Shown here: in pieces, positions 1-7,540 of the stretch
Layout: every line of letters starts with the position of its first letter
Numbering within the stretch: the first letter of the stretch is position 1
Assembly: GCA_019635575.1 (NCBI GenBank)
Contig: JAHBZF010000025.1
Location: 1-35,243, forward strand
Direction of reading: 5' to 3'
Length of the DNA: 35,243 nucleotides
Origin: Pseudolabrys sp.
Lineage (GTDB): Bacteria > Pseudomonadota > Alphaproteobacteria > Rhizobiales > Xanthobacteraceae
Made by a program: the position numbers and the translations under genes
Notes under the pieces: generated by a model
What the model saw: the letters and a program-made list of their open reading frames with translations, nothing else
Told to the model about the DNA's origin: nothing
The model's database searches: none

Positions 1-1726
1 AAATCCTGCCACTCCGACCATGATTTGAGCGGAAATCCCCGGTTTCCGCCCCTTTCCAAGGATTTTGGCGCTTCATCGGCTGCAAGGCGCCGCCACGGCT
101 GCTAGTGGCGTGCGTCCTGGGCGCGCCCCGTACCCGATCGATCAGCGCCCCCGCGTCGGCCGGCACTGTGTCGCCGCGCCAGGCCACGTGGCCGTCCGGG
201 CGGACCAGCACCAGCCGGCTCTGGTAGAGCGCCACCGCATCGCCGTGGCCCACATCGACGGTCGTGAACGGCACGTTCCGTTCGGCTGCCGCTGCCGCGA
301 GCGCGGTGGCATCCGGCGGATGGCCGCCGAGGCGCACGAGCACGAAGCCGCGCCCGTAGCAGTCCAGCAGCGAGCGTCCGTCGTCGAGCCACGCATGCGG
401 CGCGCGCGCGCCGGGGCGGGTCGACGGCACATACTGTTCCGGATCGTCGGAGACCGCGGGGCTGCCGTCGTCGATGCAGATCGGTGAGGCCGCATAGCTG
501 TAGCCGATCTGCAGACCGGTGGTGCGGAATTGACGGCCGACGTCGCGCACCAGTGCCTGTCCGACTTTGTCCCGGATAGCGGCTCCGCCGCCGGTGTCGG
601 CGTCGATCATCGCAATGTCGTCGCCGTGCTTGTCGCCCTCGGCGTGAAACTGCGTCGCCATCGTCACGCTGCGGATACCGATGGGCTGGCGCTCGGTCGA
701 ATAGCTCGCCAGCAGGTGTTCGCCACCCCATCCTTCGATCATCGCCGCAAGTTTCCAGCCGAGATCGACCGCATCGGCGATGCCGGTGTTCATGCCGAGG
801 CCGCCGGTCGGCGAAAGCTGGTGCACCGCATCGCCCGCCAGGAACACGCGCCCCTGTCCATAATTTTCCGCGACGGCGCTACGGCGGGTCCACAGGCTCG
901 CGCCCAGCCATTCGACATCGAGAGGACGGCCAAGCGCGCGTTCGAGAAAGCCGTTGCGATCCACCGTTTGCGGATCGCAGGCCGGATCGGCGTCGATGAC
1001 GGTGAGCCGCCACATATTGTCCGCCGGATCGATGACGCGGATATTGGACCATGCGCCGCGACTGTCGAAGGCGAAGAAGAAAGTGGCCGGTTCGCGACCG
1101 CAGATCTCCAGCAGGTTCGGCGCGCGGAAATAGAAGTGCAGGGCGCAGCCCAATGTCTTGCCGTCGAGAGCGATGCCGAGCGCCTTGCGCACGGAACTGC
1201 TCGCGCCGTCGCATCCGACCAGATAGGCACAGGCGAATTGTTCGCGTCGTCCGGTCTCGACATCGACCAGCACCGCGTTGACGCCATCGGCATCCTGCGC
1301 GAAGGAGTCGAGCCGGGTGCGATAGCGCAGGCTGACGTGAGGGAATGTGCGCGCGCAGTCCTGCAGGATCGGATCGAACCACATCTGCGAGCAGACTTCG
1401 CGCAGCATCGGGCTGTGCGGTCCCGGTTGCGCCTTGGCGCGCGAGGGGCGACGCAATCGGCCCAGCTCGTAACCCGACAGGCTGGTGACGAACGAGACAT
1501 CGAGCGGATAGTCGGCCGGGAACGGACAGTTGTGCACCTTGTCGGCAATGCCCCAACGCCGGCAGAATTCCATCGTGCGGATGCTGACCTCGTTCATCTT
1601 CGGCGTATCGATACGGCCGTCGCCTTGTTCGACCAGCGTGCAGGCGATTCCCCGCCAGCCGAGTTCGCATGCCAGAGCGAGGCCGACCGGTCCTCCGCCA
1701 ACGATCAAAACCTCACGCCTGCGCAT
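1..1726 (-). CDS. FAD-dependent monooxygenase, MhpA-like (partial, runs off left edge)
   Basis: This is a flavoprotein hydroxylase of the PHBH/MhpA type, which uses NAD(P)H and oxygen to hydroxylate an aromatic ring. The N terminus reads MRRREVLIVGGGPVGLALA, so the FAD dinucleotide-binding GGGPVGL lies at about residues 10-16. A GDAVHQLSPTGGLGMNTG flavin-binding motif follows near residue 298. The last recognisable part (WLDDGRSLLDCYGRGFVLV, then WRGD and ADAGALIDRVRGA) is the C-terminal thioredoxin-like domain of this family. The ATG at 1724-1726 is preceded by GGAGAGG. The gene is 73 bases downstream of a Bug binding-protein gene on the same strand, so the two probably form an aromatic-acid operon. 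Oddity: homology appears to end near base 122 (residue 535), yet the frame stays open to the window edge, giving at least 575 codons with an unfamiliar tail. The substrate is not determined. Confidence 0.88.
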   Translation of the reverse strand, partial: MRRREVLIVGGGPVGLALACELGWRGIACTLVEQGDGRIDTPKMNEVSIRTMEFCRRWGIADKVHNCPFPADYPLDVSFVTSLSGYELGRLRRPSRAKAQPGPHSPMLREVCSQMWFDPILQDCARTFPHVSLRYRTRLDSFAQDADGVNAVLVDVETGRREQFACAYLVGCDGASSSVRKALGIALDGKTLGCALHFYFRAPNLLEICGREPATFFFAFDSRGAWSNIRVIDPADNMWRLTVIDADPACDPQTVDRNGFLERALGRPLDVEWLGASLWTRRSAVAENYGQGRVFLAGDAVHQLSPTGGLGMNTGIADAVDLGWKLAAMIEGWGGEHLLASYSTERQPIGIRSVTMATQFHAEGDKHGDDIAMIDADTGGGAAIRDKVGQALVRDVGRQFRTTGLQIGYSYAASPICIDDGSPAVSDDPEQYVPSTRPGARAPHAWLDDGRSLLDCYGRGFVLVRLGGHPPDATALAAAAAERNVPFTTVDVGHGDAVALYQSRLVLVRPDGHVAWRGDTVPADAGALIDRVRGAPRTHATSSRGGALQPMKRQNPWKGAETGDFRSNHGRSGRI

Positions 1727-1776
1727 TCACGCCTCTCCGTGCCGTGTCGACTGGTGATCCGAGTGTGTGTATTCAT

Positions 1777-1796
1777 CACCGGCTAAGGAGCCGGTG
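1777..1796 (-). other. Intercistronic stem-loop between Bug and monooxygenase genes
   Basis: CACCGGCT (1777-1784) and AGCCGGTG (1789-1796) form a perfect 8-bp stem around a 4-base AAGG loop, just 3' of the Bug stop codon. There is no T-run. It could protect the upstream message or weakly attenuate transcription into the monooxygenase gene. This role is inferred. Confidence 0.4.
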
Positions 1797-1799
1797 GTG

Positions 1800-2774
1800 T
1801 CATGCCTTGATGCCGGCGAATTTGACGACCTTCGCCCATTTCTCGACTTCGCTGGCGATGTGCTGGCGGAAGTCGTCGGCCGAACCGATGAAGGGTGTCG
1901 AGCCGAGCGCGGCAAAGCGCGACTTGAGCTCGGGGTCGGCCAGCGCGGCGTTGATCTCTTTGTTCAACGCCGTGATGATCTCGGCAGGTGTGCCGCGCGG
2001 CGCGCCGATGCCGAACCAGTTGCTGGCTTCGTAACCCGGCAGAAAATCCTTCATCGTCGGAACATCGGGCATCGCGTCGGAGCGTGTCGCGCCCGTCATC
2101 GCCAGCGCGCGCAGACGCCCGGCCTTGATGTGTTCGATCGAGACCGGCAGACCGCCGAAATAGACATGCACCTGGCCGGCGATCAGATCGGTGAGTGCCT
2201 GGCCGCCGCCGCGATAGGGGACATGCACCATGTCGATGCCGGCCATCATCTTGAACATCTCGCCGGCGATATGTGGTGCGGTCCCCGGACCTGGAGACGC
2301 GAGACTGAGCTTGCCCGGATTGGCTTTGGCATGCGCGATGAATTCGGGAACCGTCTTCGCCGGAAACGACGGCGGCACCAGCATGAACAGAGCGTCGCGG
2401 TTGATGCTCGCGACCGGCGCGATGTCGCGCATGAAGTCGAACGGCAGCTTGGCGTAGAGCGAGACGTTGACGGCGTTCGACAGCATTACCAACAATAGCG
2501 TGTAACCGTCGGCTGGCGCGTTGACCACGGTTTCGGTGGCGAGATTGCCACCGGCGCCGGGCCGGTTCTCGACCACGAATGGCTGGCCGAGCCGATCCGT
2601 CAGCCATTGCGCCATTAGACGAGCGGAGATGTCCGGCCCGCCACCCGCGGCGTTGCCGACCAGCAACCGCACCGGGCGGGCCGGATAGGTCTGGGCTGTC
2701 GCGAAGCCGGGAATGGCGGTGCCGGCGAGTGTCGCTCCAGCGAGATGGAGCATGTGACGGCGGTTGAGCTTCAT
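1800..2774 (-). CDS. Bug/TctC family tripartite tricarboxylate transporter substrate-binding protein
   Basis: This is a 324-residue periplasmic solute receptor of the Bug family. The N terminus, MKLNRRHMLHLAGATLAGTAIPGFATAQ, is a Tat-like signal (RR plus a hydrophobic stretch and an AxA-type cleavage site). Family landmarks follow: YPARPVRLLVGNAAGGGPD, the ENRPGAGG loop, DGYTLL, a HVPYRGGGQALTDLIAGQV block, and the C-terminal EVEKWAKVVKFAGIK. The ATG at 2772-2774 was chosen because GGAGGGG lies just upstream and the signal peptide then starts cleanly; an upstream in-frame start adds a non-signal extension. No TctA/TctB membrane partners are nearby, which is typical of Bug genes. It is divergent from a LysR gene and upstream of an aromatic monooxygenase, so it probably binds an aromatic or other carboxylic acid. 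The ligand cannot be read from sequence. Confidence 0.92.
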   Translation of the reverse strand: MKLNRRHMLHLAGATLAGTAIPGFATAQTYPARPVRLLVGNAAGGGPDISARLMAQWLTDRLGQPFVVENRPGAGGNLATETVVNAPADGYTLLLVMLSNAVNVSLYAKLPFDFMRDIAPVASINRDALFMLVPPSFPAKTVPEFIAHAKANPGKLSLASPGPGTAPHIAGEMFKMMAGIDMVHVPYRGGGQALTDLIAGQVHVYFGGLPVSIEHIKAGRLRALAMTGATRSDAMPDVPTMKDFLPGYEASNWFGIGAPRGTPAEIITALNKEINAALADPELKSRFAALGSTPFIGSADDFRQHIASEVEKWAKVVKFAGIKA

Positions 2775-2860
2775 GGACCCCTCCATTCGCCGCAAACCGC
2801 GATCCGGTGCTTGGCCGGCTCGATTCCCCGTGCGGCAGTCGCCGAACTGTGGACCAGACC

Positions 2861-2890
2861 AGCTATAGCTCATATCCTGATTTTTATATG
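2861..2890. promoter_or_regulatory. Candidate LysR operator in the divergent Bug/lysR gap
   Basis: The 135-base gap between the divergent genes holds a perfect 10-bp palindrome AGCTATAGCT (2861-2870). It is immediately followed by CATAT (2871-2875) and ATATG (2886-2890) in inverted orientation with a 10-base spacer. The dyad is AT-rich within GC-rich DNA and 20-50 bases before the LysR start, as expected for an autoregulatory LysR-type site. No protein-specific consensus was recognised. Confidence 0.45.
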
Positions 2891-2909
2891 AAGGTTATAG
2901 AGGTTACCT

Positions 2910-3881
2910 ATGGATCCGGTGACGATGGAGTGGGAGAGCCGCCTCGGCCACCGGCTGCGCGTGCGCGATCTGCATATTCTATCGGTCGTCGTGAAAGCGG
3001 GCGGGATGGCCAAGGCGGCGCGACAGCTCGCCATGACCCAGCCTTCGGTGTCCGCGGCGATCGCCAATCTTGAACATGTGCTCGGTGTGCGGTTGCTCGA
3101 CCGGAGTCGGCGCGGCACAGAGCCGACGATTTACGCCGCGGCGATCCTCAAGCGCGGTGTCGCCGTGTTCGATGAGCTCAAGCAGATCGTCCACGACATC
3201 AATTTTCTCGCCGATCCGGCGAAAGGCGAACTGCGGATCGGATGTTCGGAATCGGTGAATGCGACGGTGCTGCCGCGCTTCATCGAGGCGTTCAGCCGCC
3301 GTTTCCCCAAGGTCGTCGTCCATGTCGATGATGTCCCGCCGCCGGCCATCGCCAGCGCGGGACTGTATGAACGCAAGTTCGACATCGTGTTCGCACGATT
3401 GTCGCCCGCCGCTCCGGACACTCAGCCCGATGCTGGTTTGACTGTCGAATATCTGTTCAACGATCCGCTGGTGATCGTGTCAGGACCGGATCATCGCTGG
3501 GCGCGGCGCCGCAAGATCGCGCTGGCGGAATTGATGGATGAACCGTGGATCCTCACGCCGCCGGGAACCTGGAATGATGTCTGCATGACAGAAGCCTGCC
3601 GTCTGCAAGGTCTCGATTTGCCGAAGGCGCGCTTGTTGGCGTTTTCGACGCATCTGGTGCGCCATTTCGTGGCGAATGGCGACTTTCTCACGACCTGCGC
3701 GCGAACGGTCGCGGAAGCCTGTGGGTTGAAGGTGCTGCCGGTCGAACTTCCGAACCGGCCGTGGATGCTGGCGCTTGTCACCTTGCGCGATCGTACGTTG
3801 TCTCCGGTCGCCGAGCGGTTCATCGAATGCGCGCGTGCGGTGTCGAAAGAGGTTTCACCGCCGTCCGTCGCGCAACGTTAG
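2910..3881 (+). CDS. LysR family transcriptional regulator
   Basis: This is a 323-residue LysR-type regulator. The winged helix-turn-helix spans roughly residues 17-77 (LRVRDLHILSVVVKAGGMA, then AARQLAMTQPSVSAAIANLE and LGVRLLDRSRRG), and the inducer-binding domain of about 200 residues starts near KGELRIGCSES. The ATG at 2910 has AGAGG six bases upstream; an in-frame ATG at 2925 is a weaker alternative. The gene is divergently transcribed from the Bug/monooxygenase pair across 135 bases that hold a dyad. In this family that layout usually means the regulator controls its divergent neighbours and itself in response to a pathway metabolite. The effector is not known. Confidence 0.93.
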   Translation: MDPVTMEWESRLGHRLRVRDLHILSVVVKAGGMAKAARQLAMTQPSVSAAIANLEHVLGVRLLDRSRRGTEPTIYAAAILKRGVAVFDELKQIVHDINFLADPAKGELRIGCSESVNATVLPRFIEAFSRRFPKVVVHVDDVPPPAIASAGLYERKFDIVFARLSPAAPDTQPDAGLTVEYLFNDPLVIVSGPDHRWARRRKIALAELMDEPWILTPPGTWNDVCMTEACRLQGLDLPKARLLAFSTHLVRHFVANGDFLTTCARTVAEACGLKVLPVELPNRPWMLALVTLRDRTLSPVAERFIECARAVSKEVSPPSVAQR

Positions 3882-3931
3882 CAGTCAAAGCGAAACGGCG
3901 CCGCCGCGGGGTGGGTGGCGACGACCCCGCT

Positions 3932-5470
3932 TCACGCGGCGCTGATTGCCGGCAACAGATCGGAGCCGGCGGCGGTGGCGATAGCGCCGCTGCGAACGAG
4001 ATCCGTGGCGCTCTGCAGGTACGGATAGATGTACTGGTCGTCCTCGATATAAGGCACTTTGGCGCGCACGCAGGCGCGCACGGCCTGCAGCGGCGCGCTC
4101 GAGGCGAGCGGCTGGTGAAAGTCGCAACCCTGCGCGGCGGTGAGCAATTCGATGCCGACCACGGCGGCGGCGTTCTCGGCCATGCCGAGCAGCCGGCGCG
4201 CGCCATGCGCCGCCATCGATACATGGTCTTCCTGATTGGCCGAGGTCGGGATCGAATCGACGCTCGCCGGAAATGCCTTCTGCTTGTTTTCCGACACCAG
4301 CGCGGCGGCGGTGACCTGCGGGATCATGAATCCGGAATTGAGGCCGGGCTTGGCGGTGAGGAACGCCGGCAGGCCGGACAATGCAGGATCGACCAGCATG
4401 GCGATGCGTCGCTCGGACAAGGAGCCGATCTCGCAGATCGCCATGGCGATCATGTCGGCGGCGAATGCAACCGGCTCGGCGTGGAAGTTGCCGCCGGAGA
4501 GCGCTTCGCCGGTGTCGGTAAACACCAGCGGATTGTCGGTGACGCTGTTAGCCTCGGTCGCGAGCACGCCGGCAGCGTTGCGCAGCACATCGTAGCACGC
4601 GCCCATCACCTGCGGCTGGCAGCGTAGACAGTAAGGGTCCTGCACGCGCTCGTCGTTGACGAGATGCGAGGCGCGGATCGTGCTGCCGGCAAGCAGGGCG
4701 CGCAGCGCCGCTGCGGTTTTCACCTGGCCCTGATGTGGGCGCAACGCGTGGATGCGTGGATCGAACGGCGTGTCGGAGCCGCGCGCGGCGTCGGTCGAGA
4801 GCGCGCCGGTGACCAGCGCCGACTGCATCAGCAATTCGGCCTCGAACAATCCGGCCAACGCATAGGCGGTGGAGAACTGCGTGCCGTTGAGCAGCGCCAG
4901 GCCTTCCTTGGGGCCGAGCACCACGGGCGTGAGGCCTGCTTTCGCAAGCGCCTCGTCCGCCGGCAGGCGGCCCTGCGGCGTGAGGATGTGGCCGACGCCG
5001 AGCAGCGCGGCCGTCATATGCGACAGCGGCGCGAGGTCGCCCGATGCGCCGACCGATCCCTGTGCGGGAATTTCGGGGATCAGGTCCTTGGCGAGCAGCG
5101 CCTCCAGCATGCGGATCGTCTCGACGCGTGCGCCGGATGCGCCCTGTGCGAGGCTGGTCAGCTTGAGCGCCAGCATCAGCCGCACGATCTCACGCGGCAT
5201 CGGTGGGCCCATGCCGGCCGCGTGCGACAGCACGATGTTGCGCTGGAGCGTGGCGAGATCCTCGGTCTTGATGCGCACATGCGCGAGTTTGCCGAACCCG
5301 GTATTGATCCCGTAGACCGGCTCGTCGCGGGCGATGATCTTTTCCACCGCTTTCGCGCTGGTCTCGATCGCGCCGAAACAATCCTGGCTCAGTCGCGCTC
5401 CCGCGCCGCGATAGATCGCGCGCCAGTCCTCAAGCGGCACCCGGCCGGGATTCAAAACGATTTCCGTCAT
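3932..5470 (-). CDS. hutH: Histidine ammonia-lyase (HutH-like aromatic amino acid lyase)
   Basis: This 512-residue MIO enzyme is expected to remove ammonia from L-histidine to give urocanate. Counting from the ATG at 5468-5470 (preceded by GGAGAC), the MIO-forming Ala-Ser-Gly falls at residues 142-144 ([14 protein letters not shown]), the catalytic Tyr at 53 (YGINTGFG), and His at 83 (VLSHAAG). These are the positions described for Pseudomonas putida HAL. The C-terminal [11 protein letters not shown] block and the Glu of [12 protein letters not shown] also match HAL rather than phenylalanine ammonia-lyase. A start eight codons upstream is possible but has no better ribosome site. It is divergent from a HutC-like repressor with a shared operator. 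No hutU, hutI or hutG is in the window, so a complete Hut pathway is not encoded here. The family assignment is firm; the true substrate is less so. Confidence 0.9.
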   Translation of the reverse strand: MTEIVLNPGRVPLEDWRAIYRGAGARLSQDCFGAIETSAKAVEKIIARDEPVYGINTGFGKLAHVRIKTEDLATLQRNIVLSHAAGMGPPMPREIVRLMLALKLTSLAQGASGARVETIRMLEALLAKDLIPEIPAQGSVGASGDLAPLSHMTAALLGVGHILTPQGRLPADEALAKAGLTPVVLGPKEGLALLNGTQFSTAYALAGLFEAELLMQSALVTGALSTDAARGSDTPFDPRIHALRPHQGQVKTAAALRALLAGSTIRASHLVNDERVQDPYCLRCQPQVMGACYDVLRNAAGVLATEANSVTDNPLVFTDTGEALSGGNFHAEPVAFAADMIAMAICEIGSLSERRIAMLVDPALSGLPAFLTAKPGLNSGFMIPQVTAAALVSENKQKAFPASVDSIPTSANQEDHVSMAAHGARRLLGMAENAAAVVGIELLTAAQGCDFHQPLASSAPLQAVRACVRAKVPYIEDDQYIYPYLQSATDLVRSGAIATAAGSDLLPAISAA

Positions 5471-5535
5471 CGATGTCTCCAGTATCGCGCGCAAACAAAT
5501 GCGGTGCCGCGTCCGGATCAGTTAAGCCGAGGCCG

Positions 5536-5559
5536 ATTATTTTGTCTATACAAAATAAT
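5536..5559. promoter_or_regulatory. HutC-type operator 1 (hutH/hutC gap)
   Basis: ATTATTTTGT (5536-5545) and ACAAAATAAT (5550-5559) form a perfect 10-bp inverted repeat around CTAT. The core TGTCTATACA differs by one base from TGTATATACA, and HutC repressors are known to bind TTGTAT-type palindromes. It lies 66 bases upstream of the hutH start and 139 bases before the regulator start, so it can control both. A near-identical site occurs at 7423-7438. Confidence 0.82.
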
Positions 5560-5697
5560 GTCTATCAACGGACTTGGGCTGATGCCGGGTCCGTCGCGGC
5601 GTTCCTGCACGGCTCCGATGACGGCAGGGCGCTTGTTGCGGACCGGCAAAGTGCGCATAGTCCGTCTCGGGTTCGGCGACATTTGCAAAAGGTTTCC

Positions 5698-6438
5698 ATG
5701 CCATCGAGGACGCGCGCCAGGCGAGCTGTGGCCGTGACGCTGAAGGACCGGATCCGGTCGGACATCGAAACCAGGATTTTCTCGGGCCGCTGGCCGCCCG
5801 GACACCGCGTTCCCAACGAACACGAATTGGCCGAGAAATACGCCTGTTCGCGCATGACCGTGAACAAGGTGCTGTCCGACCTTGCGGCGAAGGGCATCAT
5901 CGAACGCCGTCGCAAGGCCGGCACCTTCGTCGCCAAGCCGACCGTCCAGTCGGCGGTGCTGCGCATTCCCGACATCAAGGCCGAGGTCGAGGCGCTTGGC
6001 TATCTGTACCGCTACGAACTCCTGTTTTTAAAGCGCCGCCATGCCACCAAGGCCGATCAGGAACTAATGCGGCTTGGTCCGCAACACGACGTGATCGAAT
6101 TCCGCTGCCTGCATTGGGCGAACCAGCAGCCGTTCGCCTACGAGCACCGGTTTCTCAATGTCACCGCGGTGCCGCAGGCGCTGGAGCAGGACTTCGGCAT
6201 CGAGCCGCCGGGAACGTGGCTGCGCAATCACGTACCGTGGAGCGAAGCCGAACACAGCATCTTCGCCGAGGATGCCGACCCGGAAGCGGCGCAGGCGCTA
6301 CATGTGACGAAGAATGCCGCGTGCCTGGTGGTGCAGCGGCGTACCTGGCGCGGCGGGGAGATGATCACCCACGTCCGCACCATCTTTCACGGCGCGCTCT
6401 ACCGTCTCAATGCTCACTTCACGCCGACCAACGACTGA
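5698..6438 (+). CDS. hutC: GntR family regulator, HutC-like (UTRA domain)
   Basis: This 246-residue repressor has an N-terminal GntR winged helix-turn-helix at about residues 14-80 (LKDRIRSDIETRIFSGRWPP, VPNEHELAEKYACSRMTVNK, RRRKAGTFVAKP). A UTRA ligand-binding domain follows at about 100-240. The C-terminal half contains LRNHVPWSEAEHSIFAE and ACLVVQRRTW, which closely resemble histidine-utilisation repressors that sense urocanate. The ATG at 5698 was chosen because it opens directly into the DNA-binding domain after AAAAGG; an upstream in-frame start at 5473 would add 75 unrelated residues and cross the operator. Its 3' end overlaps the 3' end of the convergent DUF6282 gene by 25 bases. It likely represses itself, hutH, and the DUF6282/MFS pair through two matching palindromes. 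Confidence 0.9.
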   Translation: MPSRTRARRAVAVTLKDRIRSDIETRIFSGRWPPGHRVPNEHELAEKYACSRMTVNKVLSDLAAKGIIERRRKAGTFVAKPTVQSAVLRIPDIKAEVEALGYLYRYELLFLKRRHATKADQELMRLGPQHDVIEFRCLHWANQQPFAYEHRFLNVTAVPQALEQDFGIEPPGTWLRNHVPWSEAEHSIFAEDADPEAAQALHVTKNAACLVVQRRTWRGGEMITHVRTIFHGALYRLNAHFTPTND

Positions 6439-7391
6439 ACCGGCGCGGCTTTCGCCTTGCTGTCCATGCTCTCGAACAACAGCTTGTTGGTGTTGAGCAC
6501 CGACATCTGCACGATGTCGTCTTCCTTGATGCCGCGCTTCTGGAATTCGCTGAAGAATTCGCGCAGCGCATCCCCGACATTCGGCGAGAAGATCTGGCCG
6601 ACGTCGGACGAGAGGATGACGCCCTTGGGGCCGACGGCCTCGATCACCTCGATATATTGCTCATAGGTGAGGTGATCCATGGCGAGGTTGACGAAGGCGA
6701 GTTCGCTGTAGGCGCCGTACTGCTCCCACATGCGCTTCATCGTCTCCGGGTCGAGCTCGGTCGACTGGAACAGCGGATGCGTCATGATGATGCGGCGGAT
6801 GCCCATTTCGTAGGCCATCTTCACCAGCGTGAGCGTCTCGTTGCGGTCGAAATGTCCGGTCGCCAGGATCAGATCGCGCTCCAGGATCAGTTCGAGCGCG
6901 CGGCGCATCGCCGCCATCTTGTCGTTGTTGGCGGTGTCGAAGGTGTAACCGGTGCCTTCCGCATAGAAGCGGGTGTATTCGCGCTTGATGCTCCAGGATT
7001 CCGACAAGTCGCGACGGTTATAGAGACGCAGATGCGCCTCACAGCACACCGTCGGCATCCATACGACGAAGCGCTGTGAATCCGGATCGGCGGCGGTCAC
7101 ATCGCTCTTCCAGCCGGAGAGGGCCGAACGCACGCCGTGATCGTCGACGCCGCCGCAGCCGAAGTTCAGCGCGACCGAGCCGATCAATGCAACCTTGTCG
7201 TCTGCCCGGCGCACCTGGCTCACCTGAGCGGTGGTCGGGATGAAGTGATTCTTCATCACCACGCCGAAGCCTTCGCGCCGCGCTTCGGCAGCGAGGGATT
7301 CCGCGGAATATTTGCGGCGCAGGAGTTCCGGGCCGATATGCACGTGCATGTCGATGACGCGCTTGTCGCCGACGTGAGGGAGTGCCTTCAT
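6414..7391 (-). CDS. DUF6282 family amidohydrolase-like protein
   Basis: This 325-residue protein has the look of a metal-dependent TIM-barrel hydrolase. An N-terminal His-X-His (VIDMHVHIGPELL, H16 and H18) is followed by VVMKNHFIPTT (K47, H49), later GHFDRNE, IIMTHPLFQ and ILSSDVGQ. These would supply further metal or catalytic residues in an amidohydrolase fold. The MHVHIGPELLRRK and KNHF signatures fit DUF6282 as I recall the family; its reaction is not established. The ATG at 7389-7391 is preceded by AGGAG, and an upstream start would place the operator inside the gene. It is divergent from the MFS transporter across a HutC-type palindrome, so it is probably induced together with the hutH-like gene. 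A role in hydrolysing a product of that pathway is inference. Confidence 0.8.
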   Translation of the reverse strand: MKALPHVGDKRVIDMHVHIGPELLRRKYSAESLAAEARREGFGVVMKNHFIPTTAQVSQVRRADDKVALIGSVALNFGCGGVDDHGVRSALSGWKSDVTAADPDSQRFVVWMPTVCCEAHLRLYNRRDLSESWSIKREYTRFYAEGTGYTFDTANNDKMAAMRRALELILERDLILATGHFDRNETLTLVKMAYEMGIRRIIMTHPLFQSTELDPETMKRMWEQYGAYSELAFVNLAMDHLTYEQYIEVIEAVGPKGVILSSDVGQIFSPNVGDALREFFSEFQKRGIKEDDIVQMSVLNTNKLLFESMDSKAKAAPVQSLVGVK

Positions 7392-7422
7392 GATCGTGCT
7401 CCTGTCTTGATGCCTCAGATAA

Positions 7423-7438
7423 TTTTGTATATACAAAA
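7423..7438. promoter_or_regulatory. HutC-type operator 2 (DUF6282/MFS gap)
   Basis: TTTTGTATATACAAAA is a perfect 16-bp palindrome, 31 bases upstream of the DUF6282 start and 102 bases upstream of the MFS start. It matches operator 1 at 15 of 16 core positions. Two copies of so specific a dyad, each in a divergent gap next to a HutC-like gene, imply one regulon. Confidence 0.85.
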
Positions 7439-7540
7439 AATGTTGTCAAGCTGGAACCGCGGAGCGGCTATCGCTGGCATACGTCTTGCTCGTGCCGTTT
7501 CGTGGGGTTTAGAACGATCCAGAAAACGGGGGAAGGGCTG

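Noticed and set aside
530-1786. Long open plus-strand frame of 418 codons opposite the monooxygenase
   Set aside because: It is rich in Arg/Ala with no family motif and lies wholly antisense to a flavoprotein gene with clear FAD motifs. It is a shadow caused by high GC.
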